Made by a program: the position numbers and the translations under genes. From the NCBI GenBank assembly GCA_022560555.1, contig JADFSZ010000108.1, positions 1-6,138 on the forward strand: a stretch of 6,138 nucleotides of DNA, in the 5' to 3' direction. This DNA is from PVC group bacterium. GTDB taxonomy: Bacteria > GCA-001730085 > JADFSZ01. The notes below the pieces were generated by a model, which worked only from the letters and a program-made list of their open reading frames with translations, was not told the DNA's origin and did not search any database. Shown here one piece after another: positions 1 through 6,018 of this stretch (positions are counted from its first letter, which is position 1; every line of letters begins with the position of its first letter).

Positions 1-45
1 CTGCGGTACAATTTCCTTCTTATATTTTTCTCTTAATCGTGCCAT
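1..45 (-). CDS. rplE: 50S ribosomal protein L5, N-terminus (partial)
   Basis: Fifteen codons are visible before the left window edge: MARLREKYKKEIVPQ. This matches the well-known L5 start (family consensus M-x-R-L-K-E-K-Y-x-x-E-I-x-P). L5 binds 5S rRNA and forms the central protuberance bridge to S13. Its position straight after rplX is the expected spc order. The ATG at 45-43 has no clear Shine-Dalgarno in the 14-nt gap, which suggests coupling to rplX. The remaining protein, about 165 residues, lies outside the window. Confidence 0.88.
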   Translation of the reverse strand, partial: MARLREKYKKEIVPQ

Positions 46-59
46 GGCCGTTTTGCGAT

Positions 60-410
60 TTAAATCTCGATTTCCTTGCCGCGTTTTCTTATGACGCGAA
101 CCTTTTTACCGTCTTTTTCTTTCGTCCCCGCGCGTCCGGACGTACTACTTTTTTCATCCCAAAGCGTAAGGTTCGATATATGAATGGAACCTTCTTTTTC
201 AATAATGCCGCCTTTTTCATTTTGCTCACTCGGCCGCATAGCTTTTTTCACCATATTGAGACTTTGAACAAAAACACGCCCTCGCACCAAATCTATGCGA
301 AGAATTGTTCCCGTTTTTCCCTTTTCCTTGCCCGCGTTCACCACAACAACGTCATTTCTCTTTAATCTCGTTTTAAACTTTGACGATGCGTTATTTTTTT
401 TAAATATCAT
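60..410 (-). CDS. rplX: 50S ribosomal protein L24
   Basis: L24 is one of the two proteins that start 50S assembly and ends up near the tunnel exit. Length is 116 residues (family 100-115). The KOW motif is at about 18-45 (NDVVVVNAGKEKGKTGTILRI), followed by NMVKKAMRPSEQNEKGGIIEKEGSIHISNLTLWD at 52-85. Many bacterial L24 proteins carry four cysteines after this point in a zinc ribbon. This one has none (LWDEKSSTSGRAG...VRVIRKRGKEI), so it is of the cysteine-free type. AAGGAAG precedes ATG 410 by 7 nt and lies in the 13-nt gap after rplN. rplE begins 14 nt after its stop. Confidence 0.96.
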   Translation of the reverse strand: MIFKKNNASSKFKTRLKRNDVVVVNAGKEKGKTGTILRIDLVRGRVFVQSLNMVKKAMRPSEQNEKGGIIEKEGSIHISNLTLWDEKSSTSGRAGTKEKDGKKVRVIRKRGKEIEI

Positions 411-423
411 GTGTAATCTTCCT

Positions 424-792
424 TTAAACTACTTCCGGGGCTAACGATACGATTTTCATAAAATTTTTGTCGCGCAGCTCCCGGGCGACAGGACCAAAAA
501 TACGTGTTCCCCGCGGATTGTTCTTGTCATCAATAATCACAGCCGCATTTTTATCAAAACGTAGATAAGATCCGTCATCGCGCCTGGTAGGGCTTTTCGT
601 CCTCACGATAACCGCTTTCACGACTTCTCCCTTTTTGACCTGCCCTCCGGGAATCGCGACTTTAACGGAGCAAACGATAATGTCTCCGATACAAGCATAA
701 CGTCGTTTGGATCCGCCCAACACCTTAATACACCCAATAACTTTTGCGCCGCTATTATCGGCAACTCCCAATCTTGATTGCGCTTGAATCAC
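424..792 (-). CDS. rplN: 50S ribosomal protein L14
   Basis: L14 sits at the subunit interface beside L19, forms an intersubunit bridge and is the binding site of the silencing factor RsfS. The 122 residues match the family length exactly. Signatures are the N-terminus [35 protein letters not shown] at 22-39, [14 protein letters not shown] at 53-66, IRx-like [12 protein letters not shown] at 76-87 and [28 protein letters not shown] at 95-122. The start codon is GTG, giving a 4-nt overlap with rpsQ. By E. coli convention this is the first gene of the spc operon, but no promoter or gap separates it from the S10 genes here. Confidence 0.97.
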   Translation of the reverse strand: MIQAQSRLGVADNSGAKVIGCIKVLGGSKRRYACIGDIIVCSVKVAIPGGQVKKGEVVKAVIVRTKSPTRRDDGSYLRFDKNAAVIIDDKNNPRGTRIFGPVARELRDKNFMKIVSLAPEVV

Positions 793-1094
793 ACTTTTTC
801 TCCGAGAGTTTCAGGTTTTTTAATTTCAGCTTCTTGGCGCAGTCTTTTCGCCTTTTGCAAAACTTTAACCAATCGCCACCGTTTGTCTTTCGATAATGGA
901 CGTGTCTCCATAATCAAAACTTTATCACCCTCGTTTGATGTGTTCTTTTCATCATGCGTTTTAAAATTTTTATAACGCTTTATCACCTTGCTGTATCGCG
1001 GGTGTTTCACGCGTGACTCAACGCGAACCACAATTGTTTTCTGCATCTTATCACTGACAACAACCCCTTTTTTCTGTCTTCGAATACCGCTCAT
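789..1094 (-). CDS. rpsQ: 30S ribosomal protein S17 with C-terminal extension
   Basis: S17 is an OB-fold primary binder of 16S rRNA in the 30S body. Length is 101 residues against a usual 80-90. The core carries [19 protein letters not shown] at 8-26, [21 protein letters not shown] at 31-51, [24 protein letters not shown] at 56-79. The last 20 or so residues ([21 protein letters not shown]) form an extra charged tail whose coding sequence also carries the ribosome binding site of rplN. It starts within an ATGA overlap with rpmC and ends within a GTGA overlap with rplN. Confidence 0.96.
   Translation of the reverse strand: MSGIRRQKKGVVVSDKMQKTIVVRVESRVKHPRYSKVIKRYKNFKTHDEKNTSNEGDKVLIMETRPLSKDKRWRLVKVLQKAKRLRQEAEIKKPETLGEKV
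800..803 (-). promoter_or_regulatory. Ribosome binding site for the GTG start of rplN
   Basis: GGAG on the minus strand lies 7 nt before GTG 792-790 and is inside the end of rpsQ. It supports the GTG start, which overlaps the rpsQ TGA as GTGA. Confidence 0.7.
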
Positions 1095-1306
1095 GACGAT
1101 TCCCCTCCGGGCGCGAACACATTTTTCTCATTCATTGAAGTCATAACTTTCGCGATATCTTTACGGATAGCCGAAAGCCTAGAAGTGTTTTCTAATTGTC
1201 CCGTTTTGTGCTGACAACGCAAATTAAAATATTCTTGCCGTAATTCCGACATTTTCTGTTTTCGCTCGTCTGCGGTTAGTTCTCTTATTTCTTTATATGT
1301 CGCCAT
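1091..1306 (-). CDS. rpmC: 50S ribosomal protein L29
   Basis: L29 is a small two-helix protein at the peptide exit site beside L23. Length is 71 residues from ATG 1306, or 72 from the adjacent ATG 1309; the family has 60-75. The helical hairpin is recognisable: [18 protein letters not shown] at 5-22, then the diagnostic [28 protein letters not shown] at 29-56. A short C-terminal tail ([13 protein letters not shown]) extends beyond the usual end. Its stop overlaps the rpsQ start as ATGA, so the two are translationally coupled. Confidence 0.95.
   Translation of the reverse strand: MATYKEIRELTADERKQKMSELRQEYFNLRCQHKTGQLENTSRLSAIRKDIAKVMTSMNEKNVFAPGGESS
1102..1108 (-). promoter_or_regulatory. 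Ribosome binding site of rpsQ inside rpmC
   Basis: GGAGGGG on the minus strand lies 7 nt before ATG 1094 and encodes the PGGE part of the L29 tail. It supports the ATGA overlap start. Confidence 0.75.
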
Positions 1307-1314
1307 CATTCCCG

Positions 1315-1319
1315 TCCTT
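1315..1319 (-). promoter_or_regulatory. Ribosome binding site of rpmC
   Basis: AAGGA on the minus strand stands 5 nt before ATG 1309 and 8 nt before ATG 1306. The second spacing is nearer the optimum for this part of the Shine-Dalgarno sequence, so 1306 is slightly preferred. Confidence 0.55.
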
Positions 1320-1327
1320 CAGTCTCT

Positions 1328-1741
1328 CTAGTGATGCCGGTACGCAAATTTAGTTTTTAATGACAATTTTTGGCTTGCCAGCCGCATCGCTTCCTTGGCA
1401 AGTTCCAAAGGAATACCGGCAACTTCAAATATTATTTTTCCGGGCTTAATTTTCGCCTCAAACCCTTCGGGATTCCCCTTCCCTTTTCCCATGCGCGTTT
1501 CTGCCGGTTTACGCGTAAAGGGTTGATCCGGAAAAATCCGAATCCAGATCTTTCCGCCTTTGCGTGTTGATCTGGTTAGAGCCACACGGGCCGCTTCAAT
1601 CTCCTTTTGATTGAGTCGCCCCGGAGACAAAGACTGAAGACCATATTCACCAAAAGCAACATAGGTTCCTGAAGTCGCTTTCCCCTTGGTCCGCCCTGTT
1701 TGAATTTTCCTATACTTTATTCTTTTTGGCGTGAGTGCCAT
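1328..1741 (-). CDS. rplP: 50S ribosomal protein L16
   Basis: L16 binds near the A-site tRNA elbow and organises the functional core of the 50S late in assembly. Length is 137 residues, as usual. Signatures are TPKRIKYRK at 4-12, FGEYGLQS at 30-37, [11 protein letters not shown] at 47-57, [33 protein letters not shown] at 62-94 and the C-terminal KLSLKTKF. The arginine in RMGKGKG that is hydroxylated by YcfD in E. coli is kept (R83). ATG 1741 has a perfect Shine-Dalgarno, although this makes the gene overlap rpsC by 32 nt. rpmC follows after an 18- to 21-nt gap. Confidence 0.97.
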   Translation of the reverse strand: MALTPKRIKYRKIQTGRTKGKATSGTYVAFGEYGLQSLSPGRLNQKEIEAARVALTRSTRKGGKIWIRIFPDQPFTRKPAETRMGKGKGNPEGFEAKIKPGKIIFEVAGIPLELAKEAMRLASQKLSLKTKFAYRHH

Positions 1742-2420
1742 TTTTTCGCCCTCCTGAAAAGGCTGCGTTCATGAGCTCTTGTCGATGCTCAAACCAATCT
1801 AAAATCTCGCCTTTATAAATCCAAACCTTGACCCCGATCAAGCCAAAAGTAGTTTTGGCTTCGGCAAACCCATAATCAATGTCCGCACGAAATGTATGTA
1901 AAGGAATCTTTCCCTCTTTATAGCCTTCTGATCTCGCAATTTCCGATCCTCCCAAACGACCGCTGCAGAGCACCTTAATCCCAAGGGCACCGTTCGTTAA
2001 AGACATTCTCATTGTTTTCTTAATCACACGTTTAAAGGAAGCCCTCTTCACCAATTGAGCGGCAATTCCTTCAGCCACTAACTGCGCGTTGATATGTTGA
2101 TTCTTAATTTCAACGATATCAATCAAAACCTCTTTTTCCGTAAATTGTCCGAGATCATCTTTTAATTTGTCCACTTCGGAACCTTTTCGTCCGATAATAA
2201 TTCCCGGTCGTGCCGTATGAATGATCACACGAACTTTTTCACCCATACGCTCAATCTCAACCTTGGGGACACCGGCAAAAGTCAATTTTTTCAATACATA
2301 ACGCCGGATTTTTAAATCTTCATGAAGAAGCGCCGCGTAATCCTTTTTTGAAAACCATCGTGATTGCCAATCCTTGGAGATGCCTATTCGTATACCGTAT
2401 GGGTGAATCTTTTGACCCAT
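1710..2420 (-). CDS. rpsC: 30S ribosomal protein S3
   Basis: S3 lies on the solvent side of the 30S head at the mRNA entrance, next to S10 and S14, and helps unwind mRNA. Length is 236 residues (family 210-240). The N-terminus [23 protein letters not shown] is diagnostic. The KH type II domain spans about residues 38-110 with its GxxG loop GRKG at 77-80. The C-terminal domain has [19 protein letters not shown] at 147-165 and ends [13 protein letters not shown] short basic tail follows ([14 protein letters not shown]). The last 11 codons overlap the start of rplP in another frame, and the rplP ribosome binding site also lies inside this gene. Confidence 0.97.
   Translation of the reverse strand: MGQKIHPYGIRIGISKDWQSRWFSKKDYAALLHEDLKIRRYVLKKLTFAGVPKVEIERMGEKVRVIIHTARPGIIIGRKGSEVDKLKDDLGQFTEKEVLIDIVEIKNQHINAQLVAEGIAAQLVKRASFKRVIKKTMRMSLTNGALGIKVLCSGRLGGSEIARSEGYKEGKIPLHTFRADIDYGFAEAKTTFGLIGVKVWIYKGEILDWFEHRQELMNAAFSGGRKNGTHAKKNKV
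1750..1755 (-). promoter_or_regulatory. Ribosome binding site of rplP within rpsC
   Basis: AGGAGG on the minus strand is a perfect Shine-Dalgarno core lying 8 nt before ATG 1741. It encodes part of the S3 C-terminal tail at the same time and firmly supports the rplP start that overlaps rpsC. Confidence 0.8.
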
Positions 2421-2825
2421 TTATGTCTCCCTCTCTTTTTTATGGCCTTGTTCGGCCTTGGACTCCGGCTCCGCAGTTTTTCCGGGAGAAATCTTCTTGT
2501 CTAATTCAATCGTAATATGACTTGTTCTTTTAATAATTTCTGTCGCGCGTCCCATCGCCCGGGGAAGAAATCTTTTAGAAGACGGGCCTTCATTCGCGTA
2601 TATACGGCTGATGAATAAAGTATTCGCGTCAACATCTTCTTCTTTGTTTTTAGCGTTGGCAACGGCCGATGTGAGAATTTCATGAAGAATGGATGCGGCG
2701 CGTTTTTTGGTGAATGTCAGGATATTGAAAGCATCATTCACGTTTTTGCCCCTTATCAGACCAAGAACCATCCGTACTTTATTCGGCGTAATACGCATAT
2801 ATTGTGCTTTGGCAACAGAAATCAT
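2421..2825 (-). CDS. rplV: 50S ribosomal protein L22 with C-terminal tail
   Basis: L22 binds 23S rRNA early in assembly, and its beta-hairpin lines the exit tunnel opposite L4. The core is normal: AQYMRITPNKVRMVLGLIRGK at 7-27, AFNILTFTKKRAA at 32-44, and the hairpin and strand NEGPSSKRFLPRAMGRATEIIKRTSHITIEL at 78-108. The family usually ends near residue 110. Here about 24 more residues follow, mostly charged and probably disordered (KISPGKTAEPESKAEQGHKKERET). Tails of this kind occur in several phyla and should lie on the ribosome surface. The site upstream of ATG 2825 is weak (GGGA), so coupling to rpsS is likely. Its TAA stop directly abuts the rpsC ATG. Confidence 0.95.
   Translation of the reverse strand: MISVAKAQYMRITPNKVRMVLGLIRGKNVNDAFNILTFTKKRAASILHEILTSAVANAKNKEEDVDANTLFISRIYANEGPSSKRFLPRAMGRATEIIKRTSHITIELDKKISPGKTAEPESKAEQGHKKERET
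2427..2433 (-). promoter_or_regulatory. Ribosome binding site of rpsC inside the rplV 3' end
   Basis: GAGGGAG on the minus strand lies 6 nt before ATG 2420 and is wholly within the last codons of rplV. The junction reads TAAATG, with stop and start adjacent. Confidence 0.7.
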
Positions 2826-2838
2826 CTTATGTCCCGTC

Positions 2839-3135
2839 TTATTTCTTCGGTGGCGGTTTTCCTTTATCGCCTTTACCGGTCACCGTATGCATCTTAAACG
2901 TTCGAGTAGGGGCAAACTCACCAAGCTTATGGCCAACCATATTTTCCGTAATGTAGACCGTGATAAACTTTCGTCCGTTATGAATATTAAAATTATGACC
3001 CACAAATTCCGGTGTGATTGTTGAACTACGCGCCCATGTTTTGATGCTCCTGGTTTCACCTGTACTCATTAATTTTTGAATTTTCTTGAGCAGCTTTTCA
3101 TCAACATACGGCCCCTTTTTAATTGAACGACTCAT
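2839..3135 (-). CDS. rpsS: 30S ribosomal protein S19
   Basis: S19 forms a complex with S13 at the top of the 30S head and contacts the A-site tRNA and the 50S bridge. Length is 98 residues (family about 90-95). The whole signature is present: [16 protein letters not shown] at 1-16, [17 protein letters not shown] at 31-47, [29 protein letters not shown] at 52-80. The C-terminal tail ([13 protein letters not shown]) is basic with a run of three prolines, in a part that is variable in the family. It has a strong Shine-Dalgarno; rplV begins 13 nt after its stop. Confidence 0.97.
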   Translation of the reverse strand: MSRSIKKGPYVDEKLLKKIQKLMSTGETRSIKTWARSSTITPEFVGHNFNIHNGRKFITVYITENMVGHKLGEFAPTRTFKMHTVTGKGDKGKPPPKK

Positions 3136-3141
3136 AAAATA

Positions 3142-3146
3142 CTCCT
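3142..3146 (-). promoter_or_regulatory. Ribosome binding site of rpsS
   Basis: AGGAG on the minus strand, 6 nt before ATG 3135, lies in the 23-nt gap between rplB and rpsS, the widest gap inside the operon. Confidence 0.7.
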
Positions 3147-3158
3147 ATGCACCTGCCG

Positions 3159-4010
3159 TTAAGCAAGCCCTTTCTTTTTTAATCTTTTTGGGATACGGCG
3201 CTGTATAATATGCGAACTATCTTTTCTTTTGTCTCTTGTTTTGAGCCCTTTTGAGATCTGGCCCCAAAGAGAACAAGGATGACGTCCTCCGGCCGTTTTT
3301 CCTTCCCCACCGCCTAAAGGGTGGTCAACGGGGTTCATGGCACGTGGACGTGTTCTCGGGCGGCGTCCCTTCCAACGGGAATGTCCGGCTTTACCCCCAC
3401 AAATTCCGCGATGTTCACTATTCCCGACCTGTCCGATCGTCGCCCTACAATCCTGATGAATCAGACGTACTTCGCCGGACGGAAGCTTAATATGAACAGA
3501 CAAACCTTCCTTTGCCAAAACTTGAGCCTGAGTGCCTGCGCTTCTAACGAGTTTGGCACCGGCTCCTTTTCTCAGTTCAATATTATGAACAAACGTACCG
3601 GGAGGAATGTCTGATAATTTCATGGTGTTCCCAACATCAATGGGGATTTTCTCTCCCGATAAAACACGTCCGTTGACCCCAAGACCCTGCGGGGCCAGGA
3701 TATAACTCTTCTGGCCGTCCTGATACACCAATTGTGCGATACGGCTCGTTCGATTAGGATCATATTCAATGGATTCAACTCTACCGAAAATTGTATCCTT
3801 AGAGCGAACGAAATCAATTTCACGATATTTCCGTTTATGACCGCCTCCCAAACATTTCACCGTGAGGTGCCCATAATTATTGCGTCCGCCGGAACGCTTT
3901 ATGGGCTTCGTCAGACTTTTGAGCGGTGTTGACTTTGTAATTTCTTCAAACCCATGGCCCAAGCGGTGTCTGATGCCCGGACTCGTTGGTTTATATTTTT
4001 TTATAGCCAC
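3159..4010 (-). CDS. rplB: 50S ribosomal protein L2
   Basis: L2 is the most conserved 50S protein, needed for subunit association and peptidyltransferase activity. The protein has 283 residues (family 270-280) and starts with GTG. The N-terminal OB-like part holds YKPTSPGIR (6-14), SGGRNNYGHLT (40-50), GGGHKRKYR (55-63) and EYDPNRT (82-88). The SH3-like part holds HNIELRKGAGAKLVRSAGT (142-160), and the loop to the catalytic centre reads AMNPVDHPLGGGEG (224-237). The key histidine (E. coli His229) is present at 230, but the following PHGGG is PLGGG here, and the usual TPWG/SPWG is SLWG. The C-terminus ends in a basic tail (RIPKRLKKKGLA). It follows rplW through an overlapping stop/Shine-Dalgarno. 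Confidence 0.97.
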   Translation of the reverse strand: MAIKKYKPTSPGIRHRLGHGFEEITKSTPLKSLTKPIKRSGGRNNYGHLTVKCLGGGHKRKYREIDFVRSKDTIFGRVESIEYDPNRTSRIAQLVYQDGQKSYILAPQGLGVNGRVLSGEKIPIDVGNTMKLSDIPPGTFVHNIELRKGAGAKLVRSAGTQAQVLAKEGLSVHIKLPSGEVRLIHQDCRATIGQVGNSEHRGICGGKAGHSRWKGRRPRTRPRAMNPVDHPLGGGEGKTAGGRHPCSLWGQISKGLKTRDKRKDSSHIIQRRIPKRLKKKGLA

Positions 4011-4018
4011 AAACGTAT

Positions 4019-4024
4019 CTCCTT
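4019..4024 (-). promoter_or_regulatory. Ribosome binding site for the GTG start of rplB
   Basis: AAGGAG on the minus strand lies 8 nt before GTG 4010-4008. It overlaps the rplW stop codon (TTTAAGGAG), which couples termination on rplW to initiation on rplB. It supports the non-ATG start. Confidence 0.75.
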
Positions 4025-4304
4025 AAACAAACTCAATCTTTTCGCCTTTATGAAGTGTCACAATCGCTTTTTTCCACGAGGATGTCATCCCCGCTTGCTG
4101 GCGCATTCTTTTCATCTTCCCCCGGACATTCATCGTGTTCACATTTTTAACTTTTACTTTAAAAATATGCTGAACCGCTTTTTTAATATCAATCTTGTTT
4201 GCGTCCTTATGCACGCGAAAAACGTACTTTCCCTTCTCCTGAAGAGAAGTTCCTTTTTCCGTAACCGCCGGCGTAACTATTGTCTGATACACTGATCGAA
4301 TCAT
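4023..4304 (-). CDS. rplW: 50S ribosomal protein L23
   Basis: This is a 93-residue protein of normal length (90-100). L23 sits at the exit of the peptide tunnel and is the docking site for trigger factor and the signal recognition particle. Family features are TPAVTEKGTSL at 11-21 (usual P-x-x-TEK), KYVFRVHKDANKIDIKKAVQHIF at 26-48, and VKVKNVNTMNVRGKMKR at 50-66, followed by the usual WKKAIVTL strand. ATG 4304 is preceded by a moderate purine-rich site (AGAGAG) that partly overlaps the end of rplD; the gap is 12 nt. Its TAA stop is embedded in the Shine-Dalgarno of rplB. Confidence 0.95.
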   Translation of the reverse strand: MIRSVYQTIVTPAVTEKGTSLQEKGKYVFRVHKDANKIDIKKAVQHIFKVKVKNVNTMNVRGKMKRMRQQAGMTSSWKKAIVTLHKGEKIEFV

Positions 4305-4316
4305 ATTAAAACTCTC

Positions 4317-4976
4317 TTATGATTGGGGCGTCTTCGCATGCATTCGATGTATCGGAGCTTTGAGCCTGTCTGTTAAATCCAGTATAGCTTCTTTGGTAAA
4401 AACAACGTGTTTTAGCTCTAAAAGATGAAGCGCGTTGATGTCTTTTACTTCTTTTAGCTTAATTTTCTTTAAATTTTTTGCCGAATGATACAAATTCCCT
4501 TCGATTTTTCTGACCACAACAAGCGCGTTTGAAGCCACTTCTATATTGGCCAACAATTGAGAAAAATTCTTACTACTGACCTCTTTTATTTCAAGCGCTT
4601 CCAGGATTCTGAGAGATTTATCTTGAACAATCACTCTTAAAGCGGACTGACATGCAAGACGCTTAACTTTTCTCGGTAACGTTCTTCGATAGCTTCTCGG
4701 GGTCGGCCCAAAAACGACTCCGCCGCCTCTCCAAATAGGTGAAGACGCCCGCCCGGCACGCGCGTTACCTGTGCCCTTTTGCCGCCAAGGCTTGGCCGTG
4801 CTTTTCGCAATTTCTCCCCGCTCTTTTGTATCCGCCGAACCTTGTCTCTTGTTCCCTCGATAAATTTTAATACTCTCGGCAAGGACAGACCGGTGAGGTT
4901 TTCCGGAAAAAACACCATCATCGAGATCAACGGATCCGACGACTTTCCCGCTTTGATTCACAACATCCCATTTCAT
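4317..4976 (-). CDS. rplD: 50S ribosomal protein L4
   Basis: L4 is a 50S assembly protein whose extended loop lines the peptide exit tunnel; with L22 it forms the constriction where macrolides bind. In E. coli it also represses its own operon. At 219 residues it is slightly longer than the usual 200-210. The signature runs from about residue 43: KRQGSADTKERGE, KPWRQKGTG (62-70), SPIWRGGGVVFGPTPRSY (79-96) and the PRKVKRLACQSAL helix start. The tunnel-loop motif reads GTGNAR where most bacteria have GTGRAR. ATG 4976 is the only possible start because an in-frame TGA lies just upstream. It has no good Shine-Dalgarno site, so coupling to rplC, which ends 10 nt earlier, is likely. Confidence 0.96.
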   Translation of the reverse strand: MKWDVVNQSGKVVGSVDLDDGVFSGKPHRSVLAESIKIYRGNKRQGSADTKERGEIAKSTAKPWRQKGTGNARAGRASSPIWRGGGVVFGPTPRSYRRTLPRKVKRLACQSALRVIVQDKSLRILEALEIKEVSSKNFSQLLANIEVASNALVVVRKIEGNLYHSAKNLKKIKLKEVKDINALHLLELKHVVFTKEAILDLTDRLKAPIHRMHAKTPQS

Positions 4977-4986
4977 AAATCACGCA

Positions 4987-5643
4987 TTACACTTTCTTTT
5001 TTGACGTATTGAGCTTTTTGACTGCTTGCCTGATCATCACCACGTTGTTTATTTTACCCGGCACGGATCCTTCAATATAAATTAAACCCTCGGACTTTTT
5101 AATATGGGCCACTCTTAGGCTCTGAACAGTCACGTCCTTGCCTCCCATACGTCCGGGCATCTTTTTGCCCCTTTTAATGTTCCCAGGGTTCGTTCCTGCT
5201 CCGGCACTTCCCATATGGCGTGTCCAGCGATGTCCATGGCTGGCTTTGAGTCCTGAAAAATTATGACGCTTCACCACACCCTGAAACCCTTTTCCGATTG
5301 TTTGCCCCGTGATATCAACATAATCGTTGGGTTGAAAAATATCTACTTCAATATCTTGGCCGACTTCATAGTTGTCCACATTGTCCAGGCGAATTTCACG
5401 AATAACTTTCTTCGGCGTAACTTTATGCTTTTTAAAGTGCCCAAGCTCCGGTTTGTTTAATCGCGATTCCAATACATCCAGAAATCCAATTTGAAGAGCG
5501 TTATACCCATCCACGGCCTCTTCTTTCTTTCGGATCACGGAACAAGGGCCGGCTTTGAGCAATGTCACAGGAATAATGGTTCCGTCTTCGCGGAACAATT
5601 GTGTCATTCCGATTTTTTTCGCTAATATTCCCATTCGATTCAT
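4987..5643 (-). CDS. rplC: 50S ribosomal protein L3
   Basis: L3 is one of the two early-assembly 23S rRNA binders, and its long loop reaches toward the peptidyltransferase centre. From the chosen start the protein has 218 residues (family about 205-215). Signatures are MGILAKKIGMTQLF at 4-17, GKGFQGVVKRHNF at 117-129, SHGHRWTRHMGSAGAGTNPG at 135-154 and KRGKKMPGRMGG at 157-168. The glutamine that PrmB methylates in Escherichia coli L3 is replaced by alanine (about residue 149), as in many other bacteria. The start is uncertain among ATG 5655 (222 aa), 5643 (218 aa) and 5634 (215 aa, canonical MGILAKK start). 5643 is preferred for its ribosome binding site. The gene begins about 15 nt after rpsJ and ends 10 nt before rplD. 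Confidence 0.95.
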   Translation of the reverse strand: MNRMGILAKKIGMTQLFREDGTIIPVTLLKAGPCSVIRKKEEAVDGYNALQIGFLDVLESRLNKPELGHFKKHKVTPKKVIREIRLDNVDNYEVGQDIEVDIFQPNDYVDITGQTIGKGFQGVVKRHNFSGLKASHGHRWTRHMGSAGAGTNPGNIKRGKKMPGRMGGKDVTVQSLRVAHIKKSEGLIYIEGSVPGKINNVVMIRQAVKKLNTSKKKV

Positions 5644-5647
5644 GTCA

Positions 5648-5653
5648 CTCACC
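5648..5653 (-). promoter_or_regulatory. Ribosome binding site suggesting the rplC start at 5643
   Basis: GGTGAG on the minus strand pairs with the CACC side of the 16S anti-SD. Aligned to the full SD it lies at good spacing for ATG 5643. ATG 5655 upstream and ATG 5634 downstream have no comparable site. The site lies just after the rpsJ stop codon. Confidence 0.5.
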
Positions 5654-5658
5654 ATCTG

Positions 5659-5979
5659 TTATAACTTAATTTCAATATCCACTCCGGCCGGCATATTAAG
5701 CTTCATGAGAGCATCAACTGTTTTTGCCGTCGGGTTGACGATATCAATCAAACGCTTATGCGTGCGCATCTCAAACTGTTCGCGTGACGTTTTATTCACA
5801 TGCGGGCTTCTTAAGACACAAAATTTCTCGATTTTTGTCGGTAACGGCACCGGTCCTATCACGTAAGCTCCTGTGTTTTTCGCCGTGTCAACAATATCTT
5901 TCGTAGATTGATCAAGAGAGCGGCAATCATAGCCTCTTAAACGTATTCGAATCACTTGCTGTTTAACTTTTGTAGTCAT
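5659..5979 (-). CDS. rpsJ: 30S ribosomal protein S10
   Basis: This 106-residue protein has the normal S10 length. S10 sits in the 30S head near S3 and S14; its free form (NusE) also acts with NusB in transcription antitermination. The family signature is clear: IRIRLRGYD at residues 10-18, GPVPLPTK at 42-49, and [23 protein letters not shown] at 58-80, which is the extended loop that reaches the 30S core. The start was set at ATG 5979 because GGAG precedes it and homology begins there. An open frame extends 30 codons further upstream ([14 protein letters not shown]...), but this is translated intergenic repeat, not an S10 extension. It is first in the S10 operon, and rplC follows almost directly. 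Confidence 0.97.
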   Translation of the reverse strand: MTTKVKQQVIRIRLRGYDCRSLDQSTKDIVDTAKNTGAYVIGPVPLPTKIEKFCVLRSPHVNKTSREQFEMRTHKRLIDIVNPTAKTVDALMKLNMPAGVDIEIKL

Positions 5980-5983
5980 TATC

Positions 5984-5987
5984 ACTC
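5984..5987 (-). promoter_or_regulatory. Ribosome binding site fixing the rpsJ start
   Basis: GGAG on the minus strand lies 4-5 nt before the ATG at 5979-5977. It supports that ATG over an in-frame ATG 30 codons upstream at 6069, which would start inside the intergenic inverted repeat and has no conserved sequence after it. Confidence 0.75.
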
Positions 5988-5995
5988 CGTAATTT

Positions 5996-6018
5996 GTAAA
6001 TGGTACTTGGTAAATGGT
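5996..6018. repeat. 9-bp direct repeat GTAAATGGT, 14-bp period
   Basis: GTAAATGGT occurs at 5996-6004 and again, perfectly, at 6010-6018. The second copy is the outer part of the left hairpin arm at 6010-6023. A looser version (GTAATTGGT on the minus strand, 6065-6073) forms the opposite arm. The result is three related copies around one promoter candidate. It may be a small duplication or a fragment of a dispersed intergenic repeat. There is no evidence that a protein binds it. Confidence 0.55.

Noticed and set aside
39-365. Plus-strand open frame of 108 codons opposite rplX
   Set aside because: It is an antisense shadow with no recognisable protein, and it covers a gene with full family signatures on the other strand. 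The same holds for plus-strand frames at 778-975, 2682-3024, 3251-3614, 3954-4295 and 5555-5866.
789-1310. Frameshift or gene fusion at the rpmC-rpsQ-rplN junctions
   Set aside because: The overlaps are the standard ATGA and GTGA types with intact proteins of family length on both sides.
4637-4930. Minus-strand frame of 97 codons within rplD
   Set aside because: It is an out-of-frame shadow of L4, whose own frame holds all conserved motifs. The minus-strand frames at 2501-2683 (in rplV) and 3620-3823 (in rplB) are shadows of the same kind.
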